From Pseudomonadota bacterium (GTDB lineage Bacteria > Pseudomonadota > Alphaproteobacteria > Acetobacterales > Acetobacteraceae), in the NCBI GenBank assembly GCA_021809435.1, contig JAKBAD010000004.1:62001-126000 (forward strand): DNA of 64,000 bases, read 5' to 3'. Under the pieces are notes generated by a model. That model saw only the letters and a program-made list of their open reading frames with translations. It made no database searches and had not been told where the DNA came from. Position 1 is the first letter of the stretch. The number at the start of each line of letters is the position of its first letter. The translations under genes and the position numbers were made by a program. Shown piece after piece: positions 9,012 through 17,886 of this stretch.

Positions 9012-9737
9012 TCAGAACTGGTCCTTGGCCGCGCGCAGCAGCCCAAACGCTTCGGCCGATTGCGCGCGCAAAAACGGATTGGTCGCGCGCTCCACCCCCA
9101 GCGTCACCGGAATCGTCGCCCGCCCCGCCTCGCGCAGCGCCGCGATCTCGGCCGCCCGCGAGATCAGCGCCTGGTTATCCGGGTCGGCATGCAAGGCGAA
9201 TTTGGCGTTCGAGGCGCTATATTCATGCGCGCAGGCCACCAGCGTGTCATCGGGCAGCGGCCCGAATTTGGCGAACGAGTCAAACATCTGCGCGGCACTG
9301 CCCTCGAACAGCCGCCCGCAGCCGAGTGAGAACAGCGTATCGCCAGGCAGCAGAATATGCCCGTCCTCGATATAATAAGCGATATGCCCAAGCGTGTGCC
9401 CCGGCACCTCGATCACCCTGAGCGTGGCCGCGCCGAACGGCACGTTATCGCCCTCGCTCACCGCCACATCCAGCTTTGGCAGCCGCGCCTCATCGCCCCT
9501 GAACCCCACGATCTTCGCGCCAAACGCGGCGCGCAGCTCATCGGCCCCGCCAATATGGTCGGCATGGTGGTGGGTGAGGAAAATGAAATCCAGCCGCCCC
9601 TCCTCGGCGCGCAGCGCGTCCGCCACCGGCCCGGCCTCGCCCGGGTCCACCACCGCCACCAGCCCCGAGACCGGCTCACGCAGAATCCAGGCATAATTAT
9701 CCGAAAACATCGGCACGGCCCGCAGGCTCACGGTCAT
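9012..9737 (-). CDS. gloB: hydroxyacylglutathione hydrolase (glyoxalase II)
   Basis: Metallo-beta-lactamase-fold thioesterase of 241 residues that hydrolyses S-lactoylglutathione to lactate and glutathione, the second step of methylglyoxal detoxification. The binuclear metal motif THHHADHIGG is at about residues 55-64; further ligands are in PGHTLGHIAYY near 112 and in LLPGDTLFSLGCGRLFEG, which is characteristic of glyoxalase II rather than other family members, with CAHEYSASNAKFAL near 170. It is divergent from a methyltransferase gene with only 40 bases between starts, a pairing common in alphaproteobacteria. Confidence 0.95.
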   Translation of the reverse strand: MTVSLRAVPMFSDNYAWILREPVSGLVAVVDPGEAGPVADALRAEEGRLDFIFLTHHHADHIGGADELRAAFGAKIVGFRGDEARLPKLDVAVSEGDNVPFGAATLRVIEVPGHTLGHIAYYIEDGHILLPGDTLFSLGCGRLFEGSAAQMFDSFAKFGPLPDDTLVACAHEYSASNAKFALHADPDNQALISRAAEIAALREAGRATIPVTLGVERATNPFLRAQSAEAFGLLRAAKDQF

Positions 9738-9777
9738 CTCTGTCGCTCCTTCCGCTAATTGAGGTTATATAAGCGCA

Positions 9778-10566
9778 ATGGCGATCGATGCACGAGACGT
9801 GGCCGGTTTTTATGCCTCGCCCCTGGGCCGCAAGGTGGCGGCCCGGCTGGGCGCGGCGCTGTCGGGGCTGTGGCCCCAGGCCAAGGGTCTCGACCTGCTG
9901 GGCCTCGGCTTCACCGGGCCTTATCTGCCGCTCTGGGCGGGTGGCGCGCGGCGTGTCATCGCTTTTTCCCCCGCCGCCATGGGTCCAGCCCCCTGGCCCG
10001 CCGGCCGTCCCGGCCTCGCCTGCACCGGCGATGAAGACAGCCTCCCCTTTCCCGATCTCTCCTTCGATCGCATCCTCATCGTCCATGGGCTCGAACATGC
10101 CGACAGCGCCAGGCGTTACCTGCGCGAGGCCTGGCGCCTGTTGCGCGATGATGGGCGGCTGATCGTGGTCACCCCCAGCCGGCGCGGCCTCTGGGCCTAT
10201 GCCGAGCGCACGCCCTTTGGCCATGGCGAGCCTTATTCCGAGCGCCAGATCGCCCGGCTGCTCACCAGCGCCTTCTTTCAGGTCGAGGCCCAGCGCGCCG
10301 CGCTCTACGCCCCGCCGGTCTCCTGGCCGCCCGTGCTCAGCCTGTTCGGCGCCACCGAGAGCCTGGGCGCGCGCCTCGCCCCCCATTTCGCCGGCATCAC
10401 CATCGCCGAGGCGAGCAAGGCCATGCATGGTCTCATCCCCGCCGGCGCCCGGCGCGCGGGGCGCCGGGTCTTCGCCGACCTCACCGGCTCACTGCACCGC
10501 CAGACGCGGGAGCGTCTTCACCATCTCCCCCCGCCCCCAAAGCCTGATCACGTCACTCTGGTTTGA
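9778..10566 (+). CDS. class I SAM-dependent methyltransferase
   Basis: 262 residues. The Rossmann-type SAM domain has motif I LDLLGLGFTGPYLP near residue 40, an acidic CTGDEDSLPFPDLSFDRILIVHGLEH stretch near 85-110 (Methyltransf_11 pattern) and the post-motif LREAWRLLRDDGRLIVVTPSR. Motif I is weaker than usual: DLLGLGFTG instead of DxGxGxG. The substrate is unknown. Genes of this type next to gloB are frequent in alphaproteobacteria. Its 3' end overlaps the convergent MscS gene by 14 bases. Confidence 0.8.
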   Translation: MAIDARDVAGFYASPLGRKVAARLGAALSGLWPQAKGLDLLGLGFTGPYLPLWAGGARRVIAFSPAAMGPAPWPAGRPGLACTGDEDSLPFPDLSFDRILIVHGLEHADSARRYLREAWRLLRDDGRLIVVTPSRRGLWAYAERTPFGHGEPYSERQIARLLTSAFFQVEAQRAALYAPPVSWPPVLSLFGATESLGARLAPHFAGITIAEASKAMHGLIPAGARRAGRRVFADLTGSLHRQTRERLHHLPPPPKPDHVTLV

Positions 10567-12805
10567 TCTGGGGCGCCGGCGGGGTGAAGTAATAGCTGTA
10601 GGGAAACGCCACCCCCGCCGCATCCAGCCGGGGCTTGAGCCGGGCATAAAATTCGCGCCGCACCGCCCAATGCTGGCCCGGCCCCGTGCGAATGCGCCCG
10701 GTAAACACCATGCCGTTCATCGAGAGTTCATCAAGCCCGTAAAGCTGCAAATCATCGCGGATCATCGGGCCAAACACCTCATCGCCGCGCAACTCCGCCG
10801 CCACCTCGCGGATAATGCCAAACACCTGGCGCGGATCGGCATGATACTCCAGCTGCACAGAAAAGGCGGCATAGGAGAAATCGCGCGTCATGTTGGTCAC
10901 GGTGCCGACCGAAGAGAACGGAATGATGTTGAGCGAGCCGTCATTGCCGCGCAGCCTGATGGTTCGGATGGATAATTGCTCCACCACCCCGTTCAGCCCG
11001 CCGACCGACACATAATCCCCCACCTGCAAGGCATCCTCGAGCAGCAGAAACAGCCCCGTGATCACATCCTGCACCAGCTTCTGGCTGCCAAACCCGACCG
11101 CGATGCCAATCACCGAGGCGCCCGCCACCAGCCCGGTGGCATTCACCCCAATTTCAGCCAGCCCCGTCAGCCCCGCCACCGTGCCGACAATAATCGCCAC
11201 CAGCGTGCGCAGCATCGGGCGCAGCGTGCGCAGCCGCGCCGAGTGCCGGGCGCGCCCGGCCTCGGTCAGCCGCTCAATCCGCGCCTGCAAGGCGATATTG
11301 AACGCCTCCCACAGCGTCAGCGCAGCCGCCAGCGTCACGGCAATCGACATCAGCGCCGAGATCAGCGCGTGGCTCAACGGGTCGGCGAGCAGCCAGCCCA
11401 GCGCGCCAAACCCCCAGCCCTGCAACACCAGCAAAACCGTGCCCGCCAAAATCGCCGCCCCCAGCACCAGGCGCATGAAGGGCACATAGGCCCGGGCGCG
11501 CGCATGCAGCAGCGGGTGGCGGGGTGGCGGCGCATCGGCCTCATGGTGGTGGGGCGGCAAAAGCCGTTCCAGCGCCAGCACCAGCCCGGTCCAGGCCAGC
11601 CGCCCCAGCACCAGCCCCAGCATCGGCACCAGCACAAAGCGCAACATCTCGCCCTGGGCATTGGCCACGCCGCCCGCCCAGGCCAGCCACAGCGCCAGCA
11701 CATAAATCATCACCGGCCAGTGCCACACCGCGCCCAGCCGGCGGCGCAAATCGGCGGCCACGCCGGTGCGGCCGGGTTGGCCGCACAGCCAGCGTGCCAC
11801 CGGCCGGCGCGCCTGCCATACCGCCAGCACCAGCTCCACATGCACCATCAGCACCACCAGCTTGACCAGCGGCGCGGCATCGGCGTGGGCGAGGCCCAAA
11901 ATCTCGGTGGCCGAAACCAGGCAATAGCCAGCAAACACGGTGCCAAACAGCACGCCGCCCCAGCTACGCGCCCATTGCGCGCGGGGCGTGGTCAGCTGCA
12001 CCAGCCGCAGGCTCGGCGCGGCCGGCGCCACCAGTACCTCAAGCCCCACCAGCGCCCCGCGCCAGAGTAAAAACCCATTGCCCAGCCCCACCACAAACAG
12101 CGTGGCCGCGCGCGAGCCGGGCTCGCCCAGCGCCAGCAGCCCGCCCAGCCCGAGCCCAAAGCCCAGCAGCGGCAGCAGCCTGAGCCCCATGGCCAGCAGC
12201 GCGAATCCAACCCGCCGCGCCCATGCCGGCACCGACACGGGCGGCGTGCCCTGCGCCTCGCTGGCGCCGGCCTCGGCATCGGCCAGCCCCTGATTATCGG
12301 CATCGGGCAGAAATTCACGCGGGCCGGGCCGGGCCTTGCGCGCGCACCAGCTCAGGGGCCGGCGCAGCAGGCGGGCAATCACGGCCCAGCAGACCAAGGC
12401 GGGCAGTAAGGTGCTGCCCAGCGCCCGCCCCAGCGAGAGCACCGCCGCCCGGTGCGCGGGCTGGCTGGGCAAGCTGACGGCCCAGGTGAAAACCGGTTTC
12501 AGCCGGAGGGCGTTGTGCAAATTGTCCAGAAACGCCCCAAGCCCGCGCACCGCCGCGCCCGCCAGCGCCGCCCCGGGCGCAAAGCCGAGCGCGCTGGTGC
12601 CGAAGGGGGCGTCTATGTCGGGCGCCGGCGCGGCGCCGGCCTTGGCGGTCAGCACGGCGAGCGGCGAGCCGGGAATGATCGGCACGCCAGATGCCGGCGC
12701 GCTGGCTGGCGCGCTGGCGGGGGTGGCCGTGGCGGCCGGTGCGGCGGCGCTGGCCGCATTGGGCAGCAGCAGGGCCAGAAGAACGAGAAGGGCGGGCAGG
12801 CGCAT
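10553..12805 (-). CDS. large MscS-family mechanosensitive channel
   Basis: 750-residue inner-membrane protein from ATG 12805, preceded by AGGTG at a good distance and beginning with a signal peptide ending about NAASA. A proline/alanine-rich periplasmic segment precedes around ten membrane helices. The conserved MscS core is near residues 530-690: the pore-lining helix is followed by GVNATGLVAGASVIGIAVGFGSQKLVQD and GLFLLLEDALQVGDYVSVGGLNGVVEQLSIRTIRLR. It probably releases solutes on osmotic downshock. The extra N-terminal helices place it with the larger YbdG/YnaI/MscK-type channels. A start 12 codons earlier is open, but would hide the signal peptide. Confidence 0.9.
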   Translation of the reverse strand: MRLPALLVLLALLLPNAASAAAPAATATPASAPASAPASGVPIIPGSPLAVLTAKAGAAPAPDIDAPFGTSALGFAPGAALAGAAVRGLGAFLDNLHNALRLKPVFTWAVSLPSQPAHRAAVLSLGRALGSTLLPALVCWAVIARLLRRPLSWCARKARPGPREFLPDADNQGLADAEAGASEAQGTPPVSVPAWARRVGFALLAMGLRLLPLLGFGLGLGGLLALGEPGSRAATLFVVGLGNGFLLWRGALVGLEVLVAPAAPSLRLVQLTTPRAQWARSWGGVLFGTVFAGYCLVSATEILGLAHADAAPLVKLVVLMVHVELVLAVWQARRPVARWLCGQPGRTGVAADLRRRLGAVWHWPVMIYVLALWLAWAGGVANAQGEMLRFVLVPMLGLVLGRLAWTGLVLALERLLPPHHHEADAPPPRHPLLHARARAYVPFMRLVLGAAILAGTVLLVLQGWGFGALGWLLADPLSHALISALMSIAVTLAAALTLWEAFNIALQARIERLTEAGRARHSARLRTLRPMLRTLVAIIVGTVAGLTGLAEIGVNATGLVAGASVIGIAVGFGSQKLVQDVITGLFLLLEDALQVGDYVSVGGLNGVVEQLSIRTIRLRGNDGSLNIIPFSSVGTVTNMTRDFSYAAFSVQLEYHADPRQVFGIIREVAAELRGDEVFGPMIRDDLQLYGLDELSMNGMVFTGRIRTGPGQHWAVRREFYARLKPRLDAAGVAFPYSYYFTPPAPQIKPE

Positions 12806-12888
12806 AGCGCCGCACCTGAAACGACCCGTGGCCGCTGTCAACCGGGCGTGCCTATCGGAATCCGTGATTCCGTGATTATATTCGCGTC

Positions 12889-13077
12889 ATGAAAACGGTT
12901 CTGCTCATCCTGCTGGCGCTCGACATGCTGGCCGTGCTGGGGGTGATGTTCGCGGGCGCCTTTGGCATGGCCAAACCCGACCGCGACCCGCGCACCTCCA
13001 ACCGGCTCATGCGTTTGCGCGTCACGCTGCAAGCGGTGGCGGTCGGGCTGGTTGTGCTGCTGCTGCTCAACGGGTGA
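12889..13077 (+). CDS. HIG1-like twin-transmembrane protein
   Basis: 62 residues with two membrane helices (about residues 2-24 and 43-60) joined by a charged loop containing TSNRLMRLRVTLQA. This matches the small HIG1/twin-transmembrane proteins widespread in alphaproteobacteria, relatives of the mitochondrial proteins that associate with respiratory complexes. The stop overlaps an in-frame GTG of alkB, so the two genes are read together. The precise role in bacteria is not established. Confidence 0.8.
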   Translation: MKTVLLILLALDMLAVLGVMFAGAFGMAKPDRDPRTSNRLMRLRVTLQAVAVGLVVLLLLNG

Positions 13078-13079
13078 GC

Positions 13080-13697
13080 ATGAGCGCCACGCTGTTCGGC
13101 GTCGAAACCCCGGGCCTTTGCCAGCTGCCCGGCTTCGCCCGCGCGCATGAGAACGCAGTGATCGCCCTGATCGGCGCGATCGCCGCGCAGGCTCCGTTTC
13201 GCACCATGCTCACCCCAGGCGGTGGCCGGCTCTCGGCGGCCATGACCAATTGCGGCCAGGCCGGCTGGGTCAGCGACCGGCGCGGCTATCGCTATGAGCG
13301 CACCGACCCGCTCAGCCGCCAGCCCTGGCCCGCCATGCCCGGCCTGTTCCAAACCCTCGCCCAAAACGCCGCTCACCAGGCCGGTTTCCCCGGCTTCACC
13401 CCCGATGTCTGCCTCATCAACCGCTATGAGCCGGGCGCCAAAATGGCCCTCCACCAGGACCGCGACGAGGCCGATTTCACCGCCCCCATCGTCTCGGTCT
13501 CGCTGGGCCTGGCCGCCACCTTCCTCTGGGGCGGCCCAACACGAGCCGCCAAGGCGCAAAAACTGCCGCTCTTCAGTGGCGATGTGGTGGTCTGGGGCGG
13601 CCCGGCGCGGCTCACTTTCCACGGCATCGCGCCGCTCAAGCCCGGCCCCCATAAGCTCGGCCTGCGCTACAACCTCACCTTCCGCCGCGCGCTGTGA
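13080..13697 (+). CDS. alkB: AlkB 2-oxoglutarate/Fe(II) DNA-repair dioxygenase
   Basis: Repairs 1-methyladenine and 3-methylcytosine by oxidative demethylation. 205 residues from ATG 13080 (GTG at 13074 also open). Seen: CLINRYEPGAKMALHQDRDE with the iron-binding HxD, SLGLAATFLWGG, then the second His in FHGIAPLKPG and the 2-oxoglutarate-binding Arg in LGLRYNLTFRRA at the C terminus. Also AMTNCGQAGWVSDRRGYRY, the substrate-lid segment of E. coli-type AlkB. The stop overlaps the GTG start of the following GNAT gene (GTGA). Confidence 0.95.
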   Translation: MSATLFGVETPGLCQLPGFARAHENAVIALIGAIAAQAPFRTMLTPGGGRLSAAMTNCGQAGWVSDRRGYRYERTDPLSRQPWPAMPGLFQTLAQNAAHQAGFPGFTPDVCLINRYEPGAKMALHQDRDEADFTAPIVSVSLGLAATFLWGGPTRAAKAQKLPLFSGDVVVWGGPARLTFHGIAPLKPGPHKLGLRYNLTFRRAL

Positions 13698-14230
13698 TCG
13701 CCTCCCTCGAAACCAAGCGCCTGCTCCTGCGTGGCGTGCACCCCACCGACGCCCCCAGCCTGCAACGTCATTTCAACGATTACGAGGTGATACGCTGGCT
13801 CAGCCACCACGTACCCTGGCCCTATCCGCGCAACGGCGTGGCGCGGTTCATCAACTCCATCCTGCCGGCCCAGGGGCGTGAACGCTGGGTCTGGACCATC
13901 CGCCTCAAATCCAGCCCCCATGAAGCCATCGGCATCATCGAGCTGCGCGCCGGCGAGGGCTGCAATCGCGGCTTCTGGCTTGGCCGCGCCTTTTGGGGCC
14001 ATGGCATCATGAGCGAGGCCGAGCGCGCCGTGACCGCCCATGCCTTCATGGTGCTGGGCTTCGAGCGCCTGCGCCTCGACAATGCGCGCGGCAATGTCCG
14101 CTCGCGGCGGGTCAAAGAAAAAGCGGGCGCCACGCTGCGTTACGTGGAGCCCGCCCGTTTCGTCGATCCCACGCTCCATGAACAGGAGATCTGGGAACTG
14201 ACCTTCGCGGCCTGGCGCCAGCGGCCATAG
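13694..14230 (+). CDS. GNAT-family N-acetyltransferase (RimJ/RimL type)
   Basis: 178-residue acetyltransferase. It begins LETKRLLLRG and contains the acetyl-CoA-binding region GFWLGRAFWGHGIMSEA followed by FERLRLDNARGNVRSRRVKEKAGA, typical of RimJ/RimL-like GNAT proteins that acetylate amino groups of proteins or small molecules. Translationally coupled to alkB by a 4-base overlap, with a GTG start. Substrate unknown. Confidence 0.85.
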   Translation: MIASLETKRLLLRGVHPTDAPSLQRHFNDYEVIRWLSHHVPWPYPRNGVARFINSILPAQGRERWVWTIRLKSSPHEAIGIIELRAGEGCNRGFWLGRAFWGHGIMSEAERAVTAHAFMVLGFERLRLDNARGNVRSRRVKEKAGATLRYVEPARFVDPTLHEQEIWELTFAAWRQRP

Positions 14231-14250
14231 CCGCCAGCGCCCCCCCGCTC

Positions 14251-15627
14251 TTATTCCTCGGCCACGATATCCGCGACCCGCGTGCCATAGCCCGAGGGAC
14301 GGAAGAAGATCACGCCAATCACCAGCCCGCCAATACCCACGATCTTGACCGTGAGGTTGAAGGTGGTGAGCGCATAAAGCCCCAGCCCGAACAAGCTGAG
14401 CGCCGAGAGGCCGGGATAGAGCACATAATGCACGAAATCCCACGCCGAGCTCTTGAGGCTGTCGCGATACACCCAGGCGCACACCAGCCCGGCGAGGCCG
14501 TAATAATAGCACACCTGCACCGCGATGGCGCTGACCGAGTCGTTCAAAATGGTCGAGATGCTGGGCATGAAGCTGGAGATGAAAATCACCACCACGCCCA
14601 CCACCAGCAGCAGATACATGGTGCGCACCGGCGTCACGGTCCGCTCATGCACCTGGCCGAAATAGGTCGGCAGCGCGCGGTCGCGGCCCATGGCGAACAG
14701 GGTGCGCGAGAATTGCAGCATGGTGGTCTCGAGCGTGGCGACCGAGGAGAGAATCAGCGCCAGCGACGCGGCATACCCGCCCACCGGCCCCAGCCCCGAA
14801 GCCACCGCGACATGATAGATCAGGTTATCCGAGAAGCCCGAGGCATCGGAGAGCGAGAAGATCAGCAGCGCCGCCAGCGTGAAGGCGATGAACGAGGCAA
14901 TGGTGGCGAAGATCGAGAGAAACCCGCCCTGCCCTGCGGCATTATATTCGTGGCCCTTGGTTTCTTCAGCCAGGTTGGCGGTCACGTCCCAGCCCCAATA
15001 GAGAAACACGGTGGCCAGCGCGGCGGGGGCGAACTGCCCGGCGGGATAGTTGAAGCCAAACCACGACCACGAGAAGGGGTTCGCCGTATGCCCGGCCGAA
15101 TGCACGAACGCGGCAATGGCGATGATGAACAAAATCCCCAGCTCGATGGTGCTCATCACCACCTGAATGCGGCTGGTCAGCTCAATGCCCGCGATCAGCA
15201 CCAGCCCGATGACCAGAAACCACACCGCGCCAATGCCGGTGGTCAGCCACACATTGCTGGCGAGATTGGGGTCGAACAGGTCGATGGTGGCCGTGCCCAG
15301 CGGCACCGAGCCGGTGACCATGAACACCATTGCCGCAACCAGCAGCGCCCAGCCTGAAAAATAGCCAAAAAAACCACCAAAAACAGACTTGGTCCACTCA
15401 TAGGCGGCACCGGCATTGGCCATCTTGGCGGTCAGCCCCTTATAGGCCACCGCGATGCCCAGCATCGGCACGGCGAAAATCAGCAGCGCGTTGAGCGACA
15501 CCATGCCCGCCGTCGAGAGCAGCCCGGCAATCGCCACCGCGATCGAGTAAGCAGGCGCCGAGCCCGCCACACCCATGATGATCGATTCAAAAAATGACAG
15601 CGAATTCGCTTTAAGTTTCGTACTCAC
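14251..15627 (-). CDS. APC-family amino acid/polyamine permease
   Basis: Secondary transporter of 458 residues with about 12 membrane helices. The N-terminal FFESIIMGVAGSAPAYSIAVAIAGLL contains the unwound first-helix glycine motif of the APC superfamily. GTG at 15627 is chosen because AAGGGAGACGG precedes it at correct spacing; an ATG at 15681 is open but would overlap aguA. It is the last gene of the agmatine/putrescine operon, so agmatine or putrescine is the likely cargo, by context only. Confidence 0.85.
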   Translation of the reverse strand: MSTKLKANSLSFFESIIMGVAGSAPAYSIAVAIAGLLSTAGMVSLNALLIFAVPMLGIAVAYKGLTAKMANAGAAYEWTKSVFGGFFGYFSGWALLVAAMVFMVTGSVPLGTATIDLFDPNLASNVWLTTGIGAVWFLVIGLVLIAGIELTSRIQVVMSTIELGILFIIAIAAFVHSAGHTANPFSWSWFGFNYPAGQFAPAALATVFLYWGWDVTANLAEETKGHEYNAAGQGGFLSIFATIASFIAFTLAALLIFSLSDASGFSDNLIYHVAVASGLGPVGGYAASLALILSSVATLETTMLQFSRTLFAMGRDRALPTYFGQVHERTVTPVRTMYLLLVVGVVVIFISSFMPSISTILNDSVSAIAVQVCYYYGLAGLVCAWVYRDSLKSSAWDFVHYVLYPGLSALSLFGLGLYALTTFNLTVKIVGIGGLVIGVIFFRPSGYGTRVADIVAEE

Positions 15628-15644
15628 ACCCGTCTCCCTTTTGT

Positions 15645-16730
15645 TTACGCTGTTGTTGCAGGTTGCTGTTGCGTGATGCAATGAATATTGCCGCCACCCA
15701 ACAAAATCTCACGCGCCATCACCTGCACCACCTCACGATCCGGGAATAAACGCGCCAGCACGTCGCGCGCGGGCGCATCAGTCTCGGTCCCAAAAGCCGG
15801 TGCAATAATCGCGCCATTGGCCATGTAGAAATTCACATAAGAGGCCGCGAGCCGCTCGCCCGCCGCCCGGCTCATGCCTGAAGCCGTGGCATCGATGCCC
15901 CCGGCCTCCTCGGCGCTGTAAGCCATCGGCGCGGGCATGGGCATGCGCACCACCTCCAGCGCCCGGCCCCTGGCATCCACCGCCCCCGCCAGCCGCGCCT
16001 CGGCCGCGCGCGAAACCTCATAATGCGGGTCGGCCGGGTCATCGCACCACGAAAGCAGCACCACGCCCGGGCGCGCGAAACAGGCGAGATTATCAATATG
16101 GCCGTTGGTCTCGTCGCCGGGCACGCCTCTCTCAACCCAAATCACCTTGTTAACGCCCAGATACTCGCCCAGCATCCGCTCCATATCCGCGCGGGTCACG
16201 CCCCGGTTGCGGTTCTCATTCAGCCCGCATTCCTCGCACATCAAAACCGTGCCCTCGCCATCCACATGAATGGCGCCGCCCTCCATCACCAGCGGCGCGC
16301 GAAAGCGCCGCCCGCGCGTCAGCTCCAGCATCTTGGCGGCCACCTGGTCATCCAAATCCCAGGGAAAATACAAGCCGCCCTCCAGCCCACCCCAGGCGTT
16401 GAACGGCCAATCCACCCCGCCCAACACACCGCCCGGCCCAACCAGAAACGAACAGCCCACATCGCGCGCCCACGAATCATTCGTGCTCATCTCCACCACC
16501 CGCACACCGGCGGGCAGCATCGCGCGCGCATTCTCAAACTGGCGGGCGCTCACCAGCATCGTCACCGGCTCAAACCGCGCAATCGCCGCCGCCACCGCCG
16601 CAAAAGCACGCTGCGCCGGCTTCGCCCCCAGCCGCCAATTATCCGGCCGCTCCGGCCAGATCATCCAACACCCCTCATGCGCCGCCCACTCGGGCGGCAT
16701 CACAAACCCAGCCTCACGCGGTGTGGTCAT
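15645..16730 (-). CDS. aguA: agmatine deiminase
   Basis: Guanidino-group modifying enzyme of 361 residues that converts agmatine to N-carbamoylputrescine and ammonia. Seen: MPPEWAAHEGCWMIWPERPDNW at the N terminus, NDSWARDVG near 83, PLVMEGGAIHVDGEGT, GVPGDETNGHIDN with the catalytic His, and nucleophile Cys in GGGNIHCITQQQP near the C terminus. A GGGAG ribosome binding site sits just upstream. A 246-base palindromic repeat separates it from aguB although both lie in one operon. Confidence 0.96.
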   Translation of the reverse strand: MTTPREAGFVMPPEWAAHEGCWMIWPERPDNWRLGAKPAQRAFAAVAAAIARFEPVTMLVSARQFENARAMLPAGVRVVEMSTNDSWARDVGCSFLVGPGGVLGGVDWPFNAWGGLEGGLYFPWDLDDQVAAKMLELTRGRRFRAPLVMEGGAIHVDGEGTVLMCEECGLNENRNRGVTRADMERMLGEYLGVNKVIWVERGVPGDETNGHIDNLACFARPGVVLLSWCDDPADPHYEVSRAAEARLAGAVDARGRALEVVRMPMPAPMAYSAEEAGGIDATASGMSRAAGERLAASYVNFYMANGAIIAPAFGTETDAPARDVLARLFPDREVVQVMAREILLGGGNIHCITQQQPATTA

Positions 16731-16740
16731 GTCGGTCTCC

Positions 16741-16966
16741 CTTGATGGGGGCTTCGCCCCTTACACCTGCCAGGGGGGCGCTGCCCCCCTTAACCCCCCG
16801 CCAAGGGCCGAGAGGCCCTTGGATCCCATCCGGTTTCTCGGTGGTCCCCCCACAAGGGGGGGACCACCGAGACACCGATTTAGTGAGGTCCAGGGGCTCG
16901 GCCCCTGGCAGAGGTCCAGGAGGCAGCGCCTCCTGGTGGGGGTATGGGGGCGAAGCCCCCATTGGA
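16741..16966. repeat. composite palindromic element, copy 1 (inside agu operon)
   Basis: Seven hairpins in a mirrored order. Left: 16747-16760 (GGGGGCTTCGCCCC), 16772-16790 (arms AGGGGGG/CCCCCCT around CGCTG), 16801-16822 (arms CCAAGGGCC/GGCCCTTGG). Centre: 16831-16877 (20-base arms, loop ACAA, one mismatch). Right: 16890-16908 (CCAGGGGC/GCCCCTGG), 16916-16936 (CCAGGAGGC/GCCTCCTGG), 16944-16962 (ATGGGGGC/GCCCCCAT). The right half is an approximate inverted copy of the left. Related copies lie at 30258-30441 and 54913-55098 and a half copy at 42019-42122. The element ends at the aguA ribosome binding site. Confidence 0.85.
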
Positions 16967-16976
16967 GCGCCCTCCA

Positions 16977-17867
16977 TCACCGCGCCGCCTGGTGGCGTGT
17001 GCTGCCATCGAGGGTGAGCAGGGGCGTGTAGAGTTCGGGCCGCCGGTCGCGGAACACGCCCCAGGAATTGCGCTGCTGGCGGATGGCGTCGAGGTCGAAG
17101 GTGGCGGTGAGGATGGCCTCCTCCGCGCGGTTGGCTTCAAGCACTTTGGCGCCGGTCTGGTCGGCGATGAAGGATGAGCCATAGAAGGTGATATGTGTGC
17201 CTTTCCGCCCGGCCTCGCGGCCGATGCGGTTGGAGGCGACCAGCGGGGTGAGGTTGGCGGCGGCGTGGCCTTGCATGGTGCGCTGCCAATGTCCCGCGCT
17301 GTCGAGCCCGTCATCTTGCGGCTCCGAGCCGATGGCGGTGGGGTAGAAGAGCAGCTCCGCGCCCATCAGGGCCATGGCGCGCGCGCATTCGGGAAACCAC
17401 TGATCCCAGCAAATACCGACGCCAATGCGGGCGAATTTCGTATCCCACACCTTAAAACCGGTATCGCCGGGCGAGAAATAGAATTTCTCCGAGTAGCCCG
17501 GCCCGTCGGGGATATGCGATTTGCGGTAATGCCCCAGCACTTCGCCGCCGGCATCCACAATCACGACTGTATTGAACAAGCTCTGCCCGGCGCGCTCATA
17601 AACCGAAACGGGCAGCACCACGTTCAGCTCGCGCGCCAGCTCCACGCAGCGTTTCACCGCCGGATTTTCCTCAAGCGGCACGGCGAGCTTTAAAAACTCA
17701 TAAATCTGGTCCTGGCAGAAATAAGGCGTCTCGAAGAGTTCCTGAATCAGGATGATCTGCGCGCCCTGCCGGGCCGCCTCGCGAATCAGCCGCTCAACCT
17801 GGGCGATATTCTCACCCGGCTGGTCGGAGCAGGCCATTTGCGTGGCCGCGACGGTAACATTACGCAT
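16977..17867 (-). CDS. aguB: N-carbamoylputrescine amidase
   Basis: Nitrilase-superfamily amidase of 296 residues that hydrolyses N-carbamoylputrescine to putrescine, CO2 and ammonia, the step after AguA. The Glu-Lys-Cys triad is visible: Glu in ILIQELFETPYFC near residue 43, Lys in HYRKSHIPDGPGYSEKFYF near 118, Cys in GVGICWDQWFPE near 153. Length and these flanks match AguB rather than other nitrilases. It lies 19 bases downstream of the glutamine synthetase-like gene, in the same operon. Confidence 0.96.
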   Translation of the reverse strand: MRNVTVAATQMACSDQPGENIAQVERLIREAARQGAQIILIQELFETPYFCQDQIYEFLKLAVPLEENPAVKRCVELARELNVVLPVSVYERAGQSLFNTVVIVDAGGEVLGHYRKSHIPDGPGYSEKFYFSPGDTGFKVWDTKFARIGVGICWDQWFPECARAMALMGAELLFYPTAIGSEPQDDGLDSAGHWQRTMQGHAAANLTPLVASNRIGREAGRKGTHITFYGSSFIADQTGAKVLEANRAEEAILTATFDLDAIRQQRNSWGVFRDRRPELYTPLLTLDGSTRHQAAR

Positions 17868-17886
17868 AGGGCCTGCTCCTCATTGT

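Noticed and set aside
16741-16966. CRISPR array or insertion sequence in the palindromic regions
   Set aside because: Units are not equally spaced direct repeats with unique spacers, and no transposase or cas gene is present.
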